Source: Williamsia faeni
GTDB lineage: Bacteria > Actinomycetota > Actinomycetes > Mycobacteriales > Mycobacteriaceae
Assembly (NCBI GenBank): GCA_003202005.1
Contig: QJJF01000002.1
Location: 186,001-250,000 of the forward strand
Direction of reading: 5' to 3'
Length of the DNA stretch: 64,000 bases
The notes below the pieces were generated by a model. It was not told the origin of the DNA. It saw nothing but the letters and a program-made list of their open reading frames with translations, and did no database searches. Position 1 is the stretch's first letter. Every line of letters starts with the position of its first letter. Shown one piece after another: positions 19,636-28,916 of this stretch. The position numbers and the translations under genes were made by a program.

Positions 19636-20367
19636 TCAGGCGGTGACGAGCCAGATCGCGCGGGCGGCAATGTCTCCCAGGTTGATCGGTGTGCCTTCGT
19701 CGATACTGATCTCGATGGTCCCGGCAAACGGCCGGAGTTCACGGATGGTGACCTGCCGATCGAGGGCGATACCGACGGAATCGAAGTAGCGCAGCATTTC
19801 CGGATCGGTGTCGGCGATCCGGGCGATGCGTCCGCCGGCGCCGACTTCGAGATCTGCCAGCAGCGAGGCGTCCGGGGTCGGAACGGAACCATCGATGGAC
19901 GGGATCGGGTCGCCGTGTGGATCGCGGGTCGGATGATCGAGTTTGGTGTCGAGGCGTGCCATGAACCGGTCAGAGACCGCGTGTTCGAGAACCTCGGCCT
20001 CGTCGTGGACCTCATCCCAGCTGTATCCAAGTTCGCGAACGAGGAAGGTCTCGAGCAGGCGGTGGCGCCGGACCATCAGGATCGCGGCCGTGCGGCCGGT
20101 CTCGGTCAGAGTGATGGATCCGTAGCGTTCGTGCACCACCAGGCCCTGATCAGCGAGTTTGCGGATTGCCTCGGAGGCCGTCGAGGGGGAGACACCCAGC
20201 TTTTCGGCAAGCATCTTGGTCGTGATCTTCTCGGGCTTCCACTCTTGCCCGGTCCAGATGACCTTCAGATAGTCCTGGGTGACCGTCGACAGTTCGGAGA
20301 CCGCCTTCAGCCCCGCCAGAGTGGCAGGGTCCACCGTGGATTCGGGGGGAGTCTCAGAAGAGGGCAC
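19636..20367 (-). CDS. mntR: DtxR/MntR family metal-dependent repressor
   Basis: A 243-residue regulator with a winged-helix N-terminus (LSTVTQDYLKVIW, then TTKMLAEKLGVSPSTASEAIRKLADQGLV at about 50-78), a dimerisation/metal domain (LLETFLVRELGYSWDEVHDEAEVLEHAVSD) and a C-terminal FeoA/SH3-like domain. Position and orientation match Rv2788 (sirR/mntR) of M. tuberculosis. Manganese or iron as corepressor is inferred. GTG start with a TAAACT -10 six bases upstream suggests a leaderless message. No metal transporter gene is adjacent. Confidence 0.9.
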   Translation of the reverse strand: MPSSETPPESTVDPATLAGLKAVSELSTVTQDYLKVIWTGQEWKPEKITTKMLAEKLGVSPSTASEAIRKLADQGLVVHERYGSITLTETGRTAAILMVRRHRLLETFLVRELGYSWDEVHDEAEVLEHAVSDRFMARLDTKLDHPTRDPHGDPIPSIDGSVPTPDASLLADLEVGAGGRIARIADTDPEMLRYFDSVGIALDRQVTIRELRPFAGTIEISIDEGTPINLGDIAARAIWLVTA

Positions 20368-20373
20368 CGATCG

Positions 20374-20379
20374 AGTTTA
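20374..20379 (-). promoter_or_regulatory. -10 element of mntR (leaderless)
   Basis: On the reverse strand TAAACT is followed by six bases and the GTG start of mntR, the spacing expected when transcription begins at the start codon. It shares the 142-bp divergent region with ribF. Confidence 0.5.
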
Positions 20380-20497
20380 TGACGAGTGACTGGAATCTGT
20401 GTCATTGCCGCACCAATCAATTCATCGCCGGGCACTCACCGATGCTCGGTCGGCGCGCCCGGGAGTGTGCGCTGTCGCACCGGCATGAACGGAGTCG

Positions 20498-20503
20498 TAG
20501 GCT
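20498..20503 (+). promoter_or_regulatory. -10 element of ribF (leaderless)
   Basis: TAGGCT lies six bases before GTG 20510. There is no Shine-Dalgarno and no room for an FMN riboswitch, which supports a leaderless ribF message and fixes the start codon. Confidence 0.55.
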
Positions 20504-20509
20504 TGTGCG

Positions 20510-21466
20510 GTGTTGCGTTGGCGAGGGCTTGACGATATCCCCGCGGACTGGGGCAGATGTGTGGTCACGATCGGCGTGTTCGACGGCGTCCACCGGGGGC
20601 ATGCTCAACTGATCACCAGGGCCATCCGGGCTGCCAAAGAACGTGGTGTGCCCGCGGTCCTGATGACGTTCGATCCCCACCCGGCCGAAGTCGTGCGCCC
20701 GGGAAGTCATCCGCCGCAGCTCTCGACCCTGACCCGTCGCGCCGAGCTGGCCGAAGAACTCGGTATCGACGTCTTCTGTGTCATGCCGTTCACACCCATC
20801 CTGGCCTCCCAGACGCCCAAGGATTTTGCCCACGAGGTCCTCGTCGAGCGACTGCACGCTCAGGTGGTCGTCGTCGGCGACAACTTCACATTCGGCAAGA
20901 AGGCCGCCGGCAACGTCGAAACCCTGCGCAAGTTCGGCGAGCGCTTCGGCTTCGAGGTCGAAGCCGTCTCACTTCTCGGAGAGCATGCGGTCACGTTGTC
21001 GTCGACGTACATCAGGTCGTGTGTCGACGCCGGTGACGTCGCGACCGCCACCGAAGCGCTCGGACGACCACATCGCGTCGAAGGTGTTGTGGTTCGCGGC
21101 GACGGCCGCGGCAGCGACCTCGGCTTCCCGACCGCCAACATCGCCCCACCGATGTACTCGGCCATCCCGGCCGACGGGGTCTACGCGGCCTGGTTCACGG
21201 TGCTCGGCGCCGGACCGGTGGTCGGTCAGGTGGAACCGGGGGAGAGCTACCGGGCTGCGGTCTCGGTCGGGACGAACCCGACGTTCTCGGGCCGGACCCG
21301 GACGATCGAGGCGTATGTCCTCGACACCTCCGCCGATCTGTACGGCCAGCACGTGGCCGTGGACTTCGTCGCCCGGATCCGGGGTCAGGTGAAGTACGAC
21401 AAGGTCTCGAACCTGATCGATCAGATCTCCGCCGACGTGGACCAGACCCGGCTGCTGCTCCCTTAG
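20510..21466 (+). CDS. ribF: Bifunctional riboflavin kinase / FAD synthetase
   Basis: Converts riboflavin to FMN and FMN to FAD. The 318-residue product has the N-terminal nucleotidyltransferase domain with VTIGVFDGVHRGHAQLI (about 20-36) and STYIRS (near 165), then the C-terminal riboflavin kinase domain with GRGSDLGFPTANI (about 200-212) and VSVGTNPTFSG. The start VLRWRGLDDIPADWGRC resembles that of mycobacterial RibF, supporting GTG 20510. It is followed by rpsO, as in mycobacteria. Confidence 0.95.
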   Translation: MLRWRGLDDIPADWGRCVVTIGVFDGVHRGHAQLITRAIRAAKERGVPAVLMTFDPHPAEVVRPGSHPPQLSTLTRRAELAEELGIDVFCVMPFTPILASQTPKDFAHEVLVERLHAQVVVVGDNFTFGKKAAGNVETLRKFGERFGFEVEAVSLLGEHAVTLSSTYIRSCVDAGDVATATEALGRPHRVEGVVVRGDGRGSDLGFPTANIAPPMYSAIPADGVYAAWFTVLGAGPVVGQVEPGESYRAAVSVGTNPTFSGRTRTIEAYVLDTSADLYGQHVAVDFVARIRGQVKYDKVSNLIDQISADVDQTRLLLP

Positions 21467-21616
21467 CAGACGATTTGGCCCGGTGGCGGGCCCGCCGGTA
21501 CAGTTGTTGGTTGGTGTGCGCTGCGGTTCGCGGTGGCCGCACCACGATCATGCGGTGGCCTGGTAGGCCGTCGATGTTCGACCACTCACGCGCGATCGTC
21601 ATAACCAGGAGTTTTT

Positions 21617-21886
21617 GTGGCACTGACCGTTGAAGAAAAGAAGACCATTCTGGCCGAGTACGGCCTGCACGAGACCGATACCGGTTCTCCGGAGGCCCAG
21701 GTCGCAATGCTCACCAAGCGCATTGTGGACCTGACCGAGCACCTCAAGCAGCACAAGCATGATCACCACAGCCGTCGCGGACTGCTGTTGCTGGTCGGCA
21801 AGCGTCGCCGACTGCTCAAGTACGTCGCCAAGGTCGATGTGCAGCGCTACCGCTCGCTGATCGAGCGCCTCGGGCTGCGCCGCTAG
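21617..21886 (+). CDS. rpsO: 30S ribosomal protein S15
   Basis: An 89-residue primary rRNA-binding protein of the small subunit. It shows the S15 signature [19 protein letters not shown] and [19 protein letters not shown]. The GTG start follows a CCAGGAG ribosome site (21605-21611). A 150-bp leader precedes it with a -10-like TACAGT near 21497. In many bacteria S15 represses its own translation through this leader; that cannot be shown here by eye. Confidence 0.97.
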   Translation: MALTVEEKKTILAEYGLHETDTGSPEAQVAMLTKRIVDLTEHLKQHKHDHHSRRGLLLLVGKRRRLLKYVAKVDVQRYRSLIERLGLRR

Positions 21887-21895
21887 GTGCCAACC

Positions 21896-21915
21896 CGACT
21901 CGCCTCGGCGGGTCG
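21896..21915 (+). terminator. Hairpin just after rpsO
   Basis: An 8-bp stem (CGACTCGC with GCGGGTCG, one U-G pair) and a CTCG loop start ten bases past the rpsO stop. No U-tract follows, so it may be a stability or processing hairpin rather than a terminator. Confidence 0.4.
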
Positions 21916-21970
21916 TGCGGTATGTAGTGCCTGACCGGCAAGGTTGGGCCGAACTAACTCAAGATTGTCA

Positions 21971-22002
21971 AAGCCGGGGATGTCAAGTGATATCCTCGGC
22001 TT
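21971..22002 (+). terminator. Terminator- or attenuator-like hairpin between rpsO and pnp
   Basis: An 11-bp stem (21971-21981 with 21992-22002, one G-U pair) with a 10-nt loop is followed by TGGCTTTTG. The short U-run makes it the best rpsO terminator candidate. Mycobacterium tuberculosis has lppU at this place; here the 345 bp from 21887 to 22231 hold only hairpins and the pnp leader. Confidence 0.5.
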
Positions 22003-22148
22003 GGCTTTTGTGCCAGGAAATGTTCGTCTGTGCGTCCGCACTGGTGAGCGGTCTTCGGTAGTGGCTCCCGGAATATAGACGACGTCCGGCGGCTTCGATC
22101 GACGGCCGTCACACGGCGACAGCAAGCATTCTCCTGGCTCAGGGCCTA

Positions 22149-22192
22149 CTCGCGTGTGTTTGCCCGCGAGCCGGCCGACCGCTTGCAGGTCG
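22149..22192 (+). promoter_or_regulatory. pnp: Tandem hairpins in the pnp leader
   Basis: Two hairpins stand in a row 40-80 bases before the pnp start: CTCGCG/CGCGAG (22149-22168) and a 6-7 bp stem CCGACC/GGTCGG (22172-22192). In E. coli a leader stem cleaved by RNase III mediates PNPase autoregulation. The position suggests a comparable element; this is inference. Confidence 0.4.
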
Positions 22193-22231
22193 GTCGCGAA
22201 CCTCGAGCCCAAACGTAGGAGATTCCCACAC

Positions 22232-24505
22232 ATGACCGACGTCACCAGCACAGACGCTGTGGAGTACGACGACGAGATCACCGAAGCGACCGCCATCATC
22301 GACAATGGCACCTTCGGCACCCGCACCATCCGTTTCGAGACCGGACGTCTCGCCCAGCAGGCGGCCGGCGCAGTTGTCGCCTACCTCGACGAAGAGACCA
22401 TGCTGCTCTCGGCCACCAGCGCCGGCAAGCACCCGAAAGACCAGTTCGACTTCTTCCCGCTGACCGTGGACGTCGAAGAGCGTATGTACGCCGCCGGCCG
22501 CATCCCCGGATCGTTCTTCCGTCGTGAAGGCCGTCCGTCCACCGACGCCATCCTCACCTGCCGCCTCATCGACCGGCCGCTGCGTCCGTCGTTCGTCGAC
22601 GGCCTGCGCAACGAGATCCAGGTTGTCGTCACCATCCTGAGCCTCAATCCCAACGACCTCTACGACGTCGTCGCGATCAACGCCGCCTCGGCATCGACCC
22701 AGATCGCCGGACTGCCGTTCTCCGGACCTGTCGGTGGCGTGCGCGTCGCCCTGATCCCGACCGACGAGAACAAGGCCGGCCAGTGGGTTGCATTCCCCAC
22801 GGTCGAGCAGCTCGAAGGCGCTGTCTTCGACATGGTCGTCGCCGGACGCATCGTCGGTGGCGAAGGTGATACCGCCGACGTCGCCATCATGATGGTCGAG
22901 GCCGAGGCCACCGACAACGTGATCGAGCTCATCGAGGGTGGCGCCCAGGCGCCGACCGAGGCGATTGTCGCCGAGGGCCTCGAGGCCGCCAAGCCGTTCA
23001 TCGCGCGTCTGTGTGAGGCACAGCAGAAGCTTGCCGCCGAGGCCTCCAAGCCGACCGGTGACTTCCCGTTGTTCCCGCCGTATGGCGACGACGTCTTCGC
23101 TGCCGTCGAGGCTGCCGGAGCTGCGCGTCTCGGAGAGATCCTGAGCATCGCGGGCAAGTCCGAGCGCGACGACAAGACCGACGAGCTCAAGGCCGACATC
23201 CTCGGCCAGCTCACCGATCAGTTCGCAGGCCGCGAGAAGGAAATCGGCGCCGCATACCGGTCGCTGACCAAGAAGCTCGTGCGCCAGCGCATCCTGACCG
23301 ACCACTTCCGGATCGACGGACGCGGTGTCACCGACATCCGTTCGCTCTCGGCCGAGGTCGCGATCATCCCGCGTGCACACGGCAGCTCGCTGTTCGAGCG
23401 TGGCGAGACCCAGATCATGGGCGTCACCACCCTCGACATGGTCAAGATGGCTCAGCAGGTCGACTCGCTCGGACCCGAGACGAGCAAGCGCTACATGCAC
23501 CACTACAACTTCCCGCCGTACTCGACCGGTGAGACCGGTCGTGTCGGTTCGCCGAAGCGTCGCGAGATCGGGCACGGCGCACTCGCCGAGCGCGCTCTGA
23601 TGCCGGTGCTGCCGAGCGTCGCGGAGTTCCCGTACGCCATCCGCCAGGTGTCGGAGGCATTGAGCTCCAACGGCTCGACGTCGATGGGCTCGGTCTGTGC
23701 ATCGACGATGTCGCTGCTGAACGCCGGTGTGCCGCTCAAGGCGCCGGTTGCCGGTATCGCCATGGGCCTGGTCTCCGACGAGGTCGACGGCCAGACCCGT
23801 TACGTCGCACTCACCGACATCCTCGGCGCCGAAGATGCCTTCGGTGACATGGACTTCAAGGTCGCCGGAACCAAGGACTTCGTGACGGCCCTGCAGCTCG
23901 ACACCAAGCTCGACGGCATCCCCTCGAGCGTGCTGGCTTCGGCGCTGGCTCAGGCCAAGGACGCACGGAACACCATCCTCGAGGTCATGGCCGAGGCCAT
24001 CGACGAGCCCGACGAGATGAGCCCGTTCGCGCCGCGTGTCACCACGGTCAAGGTCCCGGTCGACAAGATCGGCGAGGTCATCGGGCCCAAGGGCAAGATG
24101 ATCAACTCGATCACCGAGCAGACCGGTGCGAACATCTCCATCGAGGACGACGGCACCGTGTTCGTCGGCGCCACCGATGGTCCGTCTGCCCAGGCCGCGA
24201 TCGACATGATCAACGCCATCGCCAACCCGCAGTTGCCCAAGGTGGGCGAGCGGTTCCTCGGAACCGTCGTCAAGACGACCACCTTCGGTGCGTTCGTCTC
24301 GCTGCTCCCGGGCCGTGACGGCCTCGTCCACATCTCGAAGCTGGGCAAGGGCAAGCGGATCGCCAAGGTCGAAGACGTGGTCAACGTGGGTGAGAAGATC
24401 CGCGTGGAGATCGCCGACATCGACGATCGCGGCAAGATCAGCCTGGTCCCCGTCGAAGACGAGGCCGCGGCTGCACCCGCCGAAGCTGCAGAGGCGAAAG
24501 CCTGA
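22232..24505 (+). CDS. pnp: Polyribonucleotide nucleotidyltransferase (PNPase)
   Basis: Phosphorolytic 3'-5' exoribonuclease and a core of actinobacterial RNA decay, also GpsI in mycobacteria. The 757-residue protein has two RNase PH domains (about 20-240 and 345-585; second site includes [18 protein letters not shown]), a helical linker, a KH domain ([18 protein letters not shown], about 613-630) and an S1 domain ([21 protein letters not shown] near 685). ATG follows GTAGGAG by ten bases. The long leader carries hairpins. It is followed by pepR, as in mycobacteria. Confidence 0.97.
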   Translation: MTDVTSTDAVEYDDEITEATAIIDNGTFGTRTIRFETGRLAQQAAGAVVAYLDEETMLLSATSAGKHPKDQFDFFPLTVDVEERMYAAGRIPGSFFRREGRPSTDAILTCRLIDRPLRPSFVDGLRNEIQVVVTILSLNPNDLYDVVAINAASASTQIAGLPFSGPVGGVRVALIPTDENKAGQWVAFPTVEQLEGAVFDMVVAGRIVGGEGDTADVAIMMVEAEATDNVIELIEGGAQAPTEAIVAEGLEAAKPFIARLCEAQQKLAAEASKPTGDFPLFPPYGDDVFAAVEAAGAARLGEILSIAGKSERDDKTDELKADILGQLTDQFAGREKEIGAAYRSLTKKLVRQRILTDHFRIDGRGVTDIRSLSAEVAIIPRAHGSSLFERGETQIMGVTTLDMVKMAQQVDSLGPETSKRYMHHYNFPPYSTGETGRVGSPKRREIGHGALAERALMPVLPSVAEFPYAIRQVSEALSSNGSTSMGSVCASTMSLLNAGVPLKAPVAGIAMGLVSDEVDGQTRYVALTDILGAEDAFGDMDFKVAGTKDFVTALQLDTKLDGIPSSVLASALAQAKDARNTILEVMAEAIDEPDEMSPFAPRVTTVKVPVDKIGEVIGPKGKMINSITEQTGANISIEDDGTVFVGATDGPSAQAAIDMINAIANPQLPKVGERFLGTVVKTTTFGAFVSLLPGRDGLVHISKLGKGKRIAKVEDVVNVGEKIRVEIADIDDRGKISLVPVEDEAAAAPAEAAEAKA

Positions 24506-24514
24506 GCAGCACAA

Positions 24515-24520
24515 TAGGTT
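24515..24520 (+). promoter_or_regulatory. Possible -10 element of pepR
   Basis: TAGGTT lies ten bases after the pnp stop and about 20 before GTG 24541, so pepR may have its own promoter with a very short leader. No clear -35. Confidence 0.35.
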
Positions 24521-24540
24521 TAACCGGGACGCAGCCATCT

Positions 24541-25839
24541 GTGTCCCCAGTCACCCACCGGGCAGTACGGAGATCCGTACTGCCCGGTGGGCTGCGGGTG
24601 GTCACCGAGTACCTTCCCGGCGTGCGTTCGGCGTCGGTGGGACTCTGGGTCGCGGTTGGATCAAGAGACGAAAAGCCTTCCGTCGCCGGGGCCGCGCACT
24701 TCCTTGAACACCTGCTGTTCAAGTCGACGCCGACCCGAACGGCAGCCAACACCGCCGAGCAGATCGATGCGATCGGCGGAGAGCTCAACGCCTTCACCGG
24801 CAAAGAGCAGACCTGTTACTACGCCCACGTCCTCGACGAGCACATGGCAACAGCCGTCGACATCGTCGCCGACGTGGTCCTGCGTGGCGAATGCCGCACC
24901 GAAGACGTCGGGATCGAGCGGGCGGTGGTACTCGAAGAGATCGCCATGCGCGACGACGACCCCGAGGATCTGCTCGCCGACCTGTTCATGACGGCGATGT
25001 ACGGCAACCATCCACTCGGGCGGCCGGTCATCGGTTCGTCGGAATCGATCACGTCGATGACGCGGTCTCAGGTGCGTTCCTTCCATCAGCGCCGCTACAC
25101 CCCTGACAAGATGGTCCTGTCGGTCGCCGGCAACATCGACCACGCCGAAGTCCTCGCCGTCGCCCGCAAGACCTTTGCCGGACATCTCGACAAGTCGGCT
25201 AAGCCTGCACCGATTCGATTGGGCGCCAAGGCGATCGGCGGTCGACCCACGCTGGAGGTGTCGTATCGCGACACCGAACAGGCGCACCTGTTGCTCGGCG
25301 TTCGGGCACCGGGACGTGGCAGCAGTGATCGCTGGGCACTGTCGGTCCTCAACACCGCACTGGGCGGAGGCCTGAGTTCCCGCCTCTTCCAGGAGATCCG
25401 GGAATCCCGGGGACTGGCCTACTCGGTCTATTCGTCGGTCGACTCGTTTGCCGATGTCGGCGCATTCTCGGTGTACGCGGGTTGCTCACCCGACCACCTC
25501 GCCGAGGTCACCTCGGTCATCACCGGCATCCTGACCGAGGTCGCCGACCACGGGATCACCTCCGAAGAGCTGGCCCGTGCCAAGGGGTCGCTCCGCGGGG
25601 CAATGGTCCTCGGACTGGAAGACTCCCAATCCCGGATGCACCGCAACGGCCGCGGTGAGATCAATTACGGCAAACGGATGACCGTCGACGAGACATTGCG
25701 CAAGATCGACCGCGTCAGCGCGGCCGACACCACCAGGGTGGCCCGTGAACTGCTCGGACACCCGTTTGGTGCGGCAGTGGTCGGTCCCTATCGCAGTCAT
25801 CGTCAGTTACCGAAGTCGTTGACCTCGCTGGTGCACTGA
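24541..25839 (+). CDS. pepR: M16 family zinc metallopeptidase PepR
   Basis: A 432-residue insulinase-type peptidase, homologue of Rv2782c. The zinc motif HFLEH is at residues 53-57, with the downstream conserved ERAVVLEEIAMRDDDPED supplying the third ligand Glu (about 128-131). The C-terminal half has the R/Y-like SRLFQEIRESRGLAYSVYS. Substrates are unknown; many relatives process small peptides. GTG 24541 lies 35 bp after pnp. Codons 5-17 sit inside a perfect 38-bp palindrome, an unusual structure for a gene start; LPGGLRVV just after it is conserved in mycobacterial PepR, so the start cannot be far downstream. Confidence 0.92.
   Translation: MSPVTHRAVRRSVLPGGLRVVTEYLPGVRSASVGLWVAVGSRDEKPSVAGAAHFLEHLLFKSTPTRTAANTAEQIDAIGGELNAFTGKEQTCYYAHVLDEHMATAVDIVADVVLRGECRTEDVGIERAVVLEEIAMRDDDPEDLLADLFMTAMYGNHPLGRPVIGSSESITSMTRSQVRSFHQRRYTPDKMVLSVAGNIDHAEVLAVARKTFAGHLDKSAKPAPIRLGAKAIGGRPTLEVSYRDTEQAHLLLGVRAPGRGSSDRWALSVLNTALGGGLSSRLFQEIRESRGLAYSVYSSVDSFADVGAFSVYAGCSPDHLAEVTSVITGILTEVADHGITSEELARAKGSLRGAMVLGLEDSQSRMHRNGRGEINYGKRMTVDETLRKIDRVSAADTTRVARELLGHPFGAAVVGPYRSHRQLPKSLTSLVH
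24554..24591. terminator. Perfect 38-bp palindrome at the pnp-pepR junction
   Basis: Two 18-base arms (24554-24571 and 24574-24591) are exact reverse complements around a two-base centre. Folded as RNA this gives at least 16 GC-rich pairs, starting 13 nt inside pepR. It is 48 bp past the pnp stop. No U-tract follows. It could end or process pnp RNA, protect its 3' end, or limit pepR translation. Confidence 0.6.
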
Positions 25840-25883
25840 CCGCAGTTTCGGCGCTTCGCCGGGTCACCTGGCACGATTGCCCC

Positions 25884-27755
25884 ATGACGACGTCGATCGC
25901 AGAGTTCCTCGCCGGGTATCCGCCCTTCGATGCACTGGCGGACGAGAAGCTGGCGCGGATCGCGGAAGCCTCGCGCATCGAGGATCACGAGTCCGGTAGC
26001 ACGATCATGAACGGCTTCGTCGATCAGATCGAAGAACTCGCGGTGGTGGTGTCAGGTCAGGTGGAGTTATGGAACACACCTGATCACAAGCCTGACGGTC
26101 CTGACGAGATCCTCGGTCCCGGTGGGGTTTTCGGCTATTCGGCCATGCTGACCGGATCGGCCATCGGCCCGTTGGCGCTCGCTGCCGGTCCGGTGCGGGT
26201 CTACCGGATTCCGGGCCACACGGTGCGCCCGGTGTTCTCGTCGCTGGCCGGTGCGGAGTTCCTGGCCCGCAAACTGACGGTCGCCCAGCGCATCGATTCA
26301 TCGTCGATCAACAGCTACGGCACGGTCAGTGAACTTCTCCGCACGGCACCGGTGGTCGGGTCCGCGGACATGACCGTCCAGCAGGCGGCGCAGAAGATTT
26401 CCGAACACCACGGCGGATACATCGTGATCCCGGTCGACGACGGGCGGTTCGGCGTGCTGACCGACCGCGACATCCGCGCCCGCGTCGTCGCCACCGGTTC
26501 GGATCTGCACCAACCGGTGCGGGACGTGATGACCTTTCCGGCGATCACGGCCGTCACGACCACCCCGGCATCGGAAGTACTCGTCGACATCCTCGAGCGT
26601 GGTGTGACCTGCGTACCGGTGATCGATCCGCGGGGGACTCTGTGCGGTGTCGTGGTTCCCGAAGACTTCGTCAACGCGCCTGCCGGCGCCGGTATGTCAC
26701 TGCGTGACCAGATCGCCCGTGCCGATTCGATCGACACGCTTGCCGATCGTGGACGTCGAATGCGTTATGTGGCAGCCGATCTCCTGCGACGGGGGCGCCC
26801 GTCGTTCGAGGTGACCGCAGTGTTGTCGGTACTCACCGACGCCGTGGTCCGGCGCGCACTGGAGATCGTGCTGCCGTCGCGTCCCGACCTCGACCCGAGT
26901 GCCCTGACCTGGCTGTCGTTGGGCAGCAACGCTCGTCGGGAGTCGGTGCTCAGTTCCGATGTCGACTCGGCGGTGTCGTTCGACGAGTCCGTTTCTGATC
27001 CGGAGCAGATCGCTGCGTATCGTGCCGCATTTGCCGAGGTCGGTGAGGTGCTGCGCCAGTGCGGGCTCGGGGTCGACCTCAACGGGGCCACCGCGGACAT
27101 GCCGCTGTTCTCCAGGACTCACAGCCAATGGCGTGCGGTCGCCGGACAATGGCTCGAGTCGCCCCTCGACAACAAGGGCATGATCCTGGCGTCGCTGTTG
27201 CTCGACGGTCGTCCGATCTGGGGTGATCCCGGCGCTACCGCGGTCTCCGAAGTGTTTCGCGAATTGCGGCAGCACCCCGGGACGATGCGGCTGCTCCTCG
27301 CCGAATCGTTGTCGTACAAGGCGAAATTGCGGTCGATGCGGGATGTGTTGTCCCGCCGCGGGGGAACATTCGACATCAAGAGCCATGCGCTGATCCCGGT
27401 GATCAACATCGCGCGGTGGGCGGCACTGAGTGTGCAGAGCCCCGAGGTCGGCACCCGCGGCCGACTCGCGGCCGCCGCGGGGAGTGCAATGCTCAGTGAG
27501 GACAACGCGAACACGCTCGTCGAAGTATTCGAGGTGCTGCAGAAGATTCGCCTGACGTATCAGGTCGCACAGCTCGACCATGGTGAGTCGGCCACGGATG
27601 TGCTGACCATGCAACGCCTTTCGCCACTGGACCGCAGCCTCCTCGGACAGGCGGTCCGGGAGGTGTCGGCAGTCCAGCGGCGTATGGACAACATGTCTCA
27701 CTACATGTCGGTCAAGCAGTGGTCCGAACCGGAGGTGTCAGGCCGCCAGGGGTGA
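25884..27755 (+). CDS. CNB-CBS-DUF294 putative nucleotidyltransferase
   Basis: A 623-residue multidomain protein. N-terminal cyclic-nucleotide-binding-like domain (about 1-140, starting AGYPPFDALADEKLARIAEAS), two CBS repeats (about 155-275, each with the DIRARVV and VVPEDFV type ends), then the DUF294 nucleotidyltransferase with GSNARRESVLSSDVDSAV (about 350-367, the GSxxRxE...SDxD metal site) and its helical C-terminal partner. Relatives resemble regulatory PII-uridylyltransferase-like enzymes, but substrate and ligand are unknown. A weak CACGAT -10 lies six bases before the ATG. Its 3' end overlaps convergent ald by 18 bp. Confidence 0.85.
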   Translation: MTTSIAEFLAGYPPFDALADEKLARIAEASRIEDHESGSTIMNGFVDQIEELAVVVSGQVELWNTPDHKPDGPDEILGPGGVFGYSAMLTGSAIGPLALAAGPVRVYRIPGHTVRPVFSSLAGAEFLARKLTVAQRIDSSSINSYGTVSELLRTAPVVGSADMTVQQAAQKISEHHGGYIVIPVDDGRFGVLTDRDIRARVVATGSDLHQPVRDVMTFPAITAVTTTPASEVLVDILERGVTCVPVIDPRGTLCGVVVPEDFVNAPAGAGMSLRDQIARADSIDTLADRGRRMRYVAADLLRRGRPSFEVTAVLSVLTDAVVRRALEIVLPSRPDLDPSALTWLSLGSNARRESVLSSDVDSAVSFDESVSDPEQIAAYRAAFAEVGEVLRQCGLGVDLNGATADMPLFSRTHSQWRAVAGQWLESPLDNKGMILASLLLDGRPIWGDPGATAVSEVFRELRQHPGTMRLLLAESLSYKAKLRSMRDVLSRRGGTFDIKSHALIPVINIARWAALSVQSPEVGTRGRLAAAAGSAMLSEDNANTLVEVFEVLQKIRLTYQVAQLDHGESATDVLTMQRLSPLDRSLLGQAVREVSAVQRRMDNMSHYMSVKQWSEPEVSGRQG

Positions 27756-28850
27756 GATGCCCAGCGGGATGTCGAGGTCTTCGGAGACGTGCGGGCAGAG
27801 CAGTTCACCCTGATGGGTGGACAGGCCCTTGGCCAGCGCGGGATCTCGGCGCAGGGCCTCGATCCAGCCGAGATCGGCGAGACGCAGGACGTAGGGGAGT
27901 GTTGCTCCGGTCAGCGCCATCGTCGATGTGCTGGCCACCGATCCGGGCATGTTGGCCACGCAGTAGAAGACCGAATCGTGAACCTTGAACGTCGGATCGT
28001 CGTGGGTGGTCGGCCGCGAGTCCTCGAAGCAGCCGCCCTGGTCGATGGCGATGTCGACCAGTACTGAACCGGGCTTCATCTGTGACACCAGGGAATTGGA
28101 GACCAGGACCGGTGCCTTGGCTCCGGGAACCAACACCGCTCCGATGAGCAGATCGGCCTTCTTGATCGCCTCGTCGAGGTCGAGTTTGGTGCTGTACCGG
28201 GTGTGAACCCGACCATTGAAACGGGCGTCGATGGCGCGCAGTTTGTTGATGTCGAGGTCGAAGACGGTGACCTCGGCACCCATGCCGACCGCGATCGTGG
28301 CTGCGTTCACTCCGCTGACGCCACCGCCGATGACAACAACCTCGGCCGGTGCGGTTCCGGGAACGCCACCCATGAGGACGCCTCGGCCGCCGGCCGAGCG
28401 CATGAGGTGGTAGGCGCCGACCTGAGGTGCCAGGCGTCCGGCGACCTCGCTCATCGGGGCCAGCAGGGGCAGGGATCCGTCGGGAGCCTGGACTGTCTCG
28501 TAGGCGATGGCGGTGGTGCCGGATTGCAACAGAGCGTCGGTGCAGGCACGGCTCGCTGCAAGGTGCAGGTAGGTGAAGAGTGTCTGTCCCTCATGCATGA
28601 GTCCGTATTCCGACGCGATGGGTTCTTTGACCTTGAGCAGCAGATCCGCCTGTTCCCACACTTCGCGGGCGGTGCCGAGGATCTGTGCGCCGGCCTCCTT
28701 GAAGTCGGTGTCGGCGATGGCAGATCCGGTGCCGGCTTCGTGTTCGATGATCACTTCGTGGCCACGCCGAGTCAGTTCGGCAACACCCGCCGGGGTGATG
28801 GCAACTCGGAACTCGTTGTTCTTGACTTCGCGTGGGATGCCGACGCGCAT
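27738..28850 (-). CDS. ald: Alanine dehydrogenase
   Basis: NAD-dependent interconversion of alanine and pyruvate plus ammonia. The 370-residue protein starts [20 protein letters not shown], has KVKEP and FTYLHLAA (catalytic Lys and His), the Rossmann site [19 protein letters not shown] (about 172-190) and the signature [20 protein letters not shown] with the catalytic Asp. A GAGGAG ribosome site lies eight bases before the ATG on the reverse strand. It is divergent from aldR across an AT-rich operator region, as Rv2780 and Rv2779c are. Induction by alanine through AldR is expected. Confidence 0.96.
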   Translation of the reverse strand: MRVGIPREVKNNEFRVAITPAGVAELTRRGHEVIIEHEAGTGSAIADTDFKEAGAQILGTAREVWEQADLLLKVKEPIASEYGLMHEGQTLFTYLHLAASRACTDALLQSGTTAIAYETVQAPDGSLPLLAPMSEVAGRLAPQVGAYHLMRSAGGRGVLMGGVPGTAPAEVVVIGGGVSGVNAATIAVGMGAEVTVFDLDINKLRAIDARFNGRVHTRYSTKLDLDEAIKKADLLIGAVLVPGAKAPVLVSNSLVSQMKPGSVLVDIAIDQGGCFEDSRPTTHDDPTFKVHDSVFYCVANMPGSVASTSTMALTGATLPYVLRLADLGWIEALRRDPALAKGLSTHQGELLCPHVSEDLDIPLGISPLAA

Positions 28851-28916
28851 GGGATGACTCCTCGATAGTGGTGTGATCGGCCTGACACCAGAGTGAAGAA
28901 ACATCGAGTAATCCAC

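Noticed and set aside
20380-20509. FMN riboswitch before ribF
   Set aside because: The -10 box lies six bases before the start codon, so no leader RNA is available, and no RFN-like conserved bases were seen.
22139-24538. Very long open frame on the reverse strand across pnp (and similar ones across infB, ftsK, thyA-dfrA and ycaQ-like)
   Set aside because: High-GC codon bias keeps the opposite strand open. The translations are rich in Arg, Asp, Val and Gly without any family motif, and the forward genes are certain.
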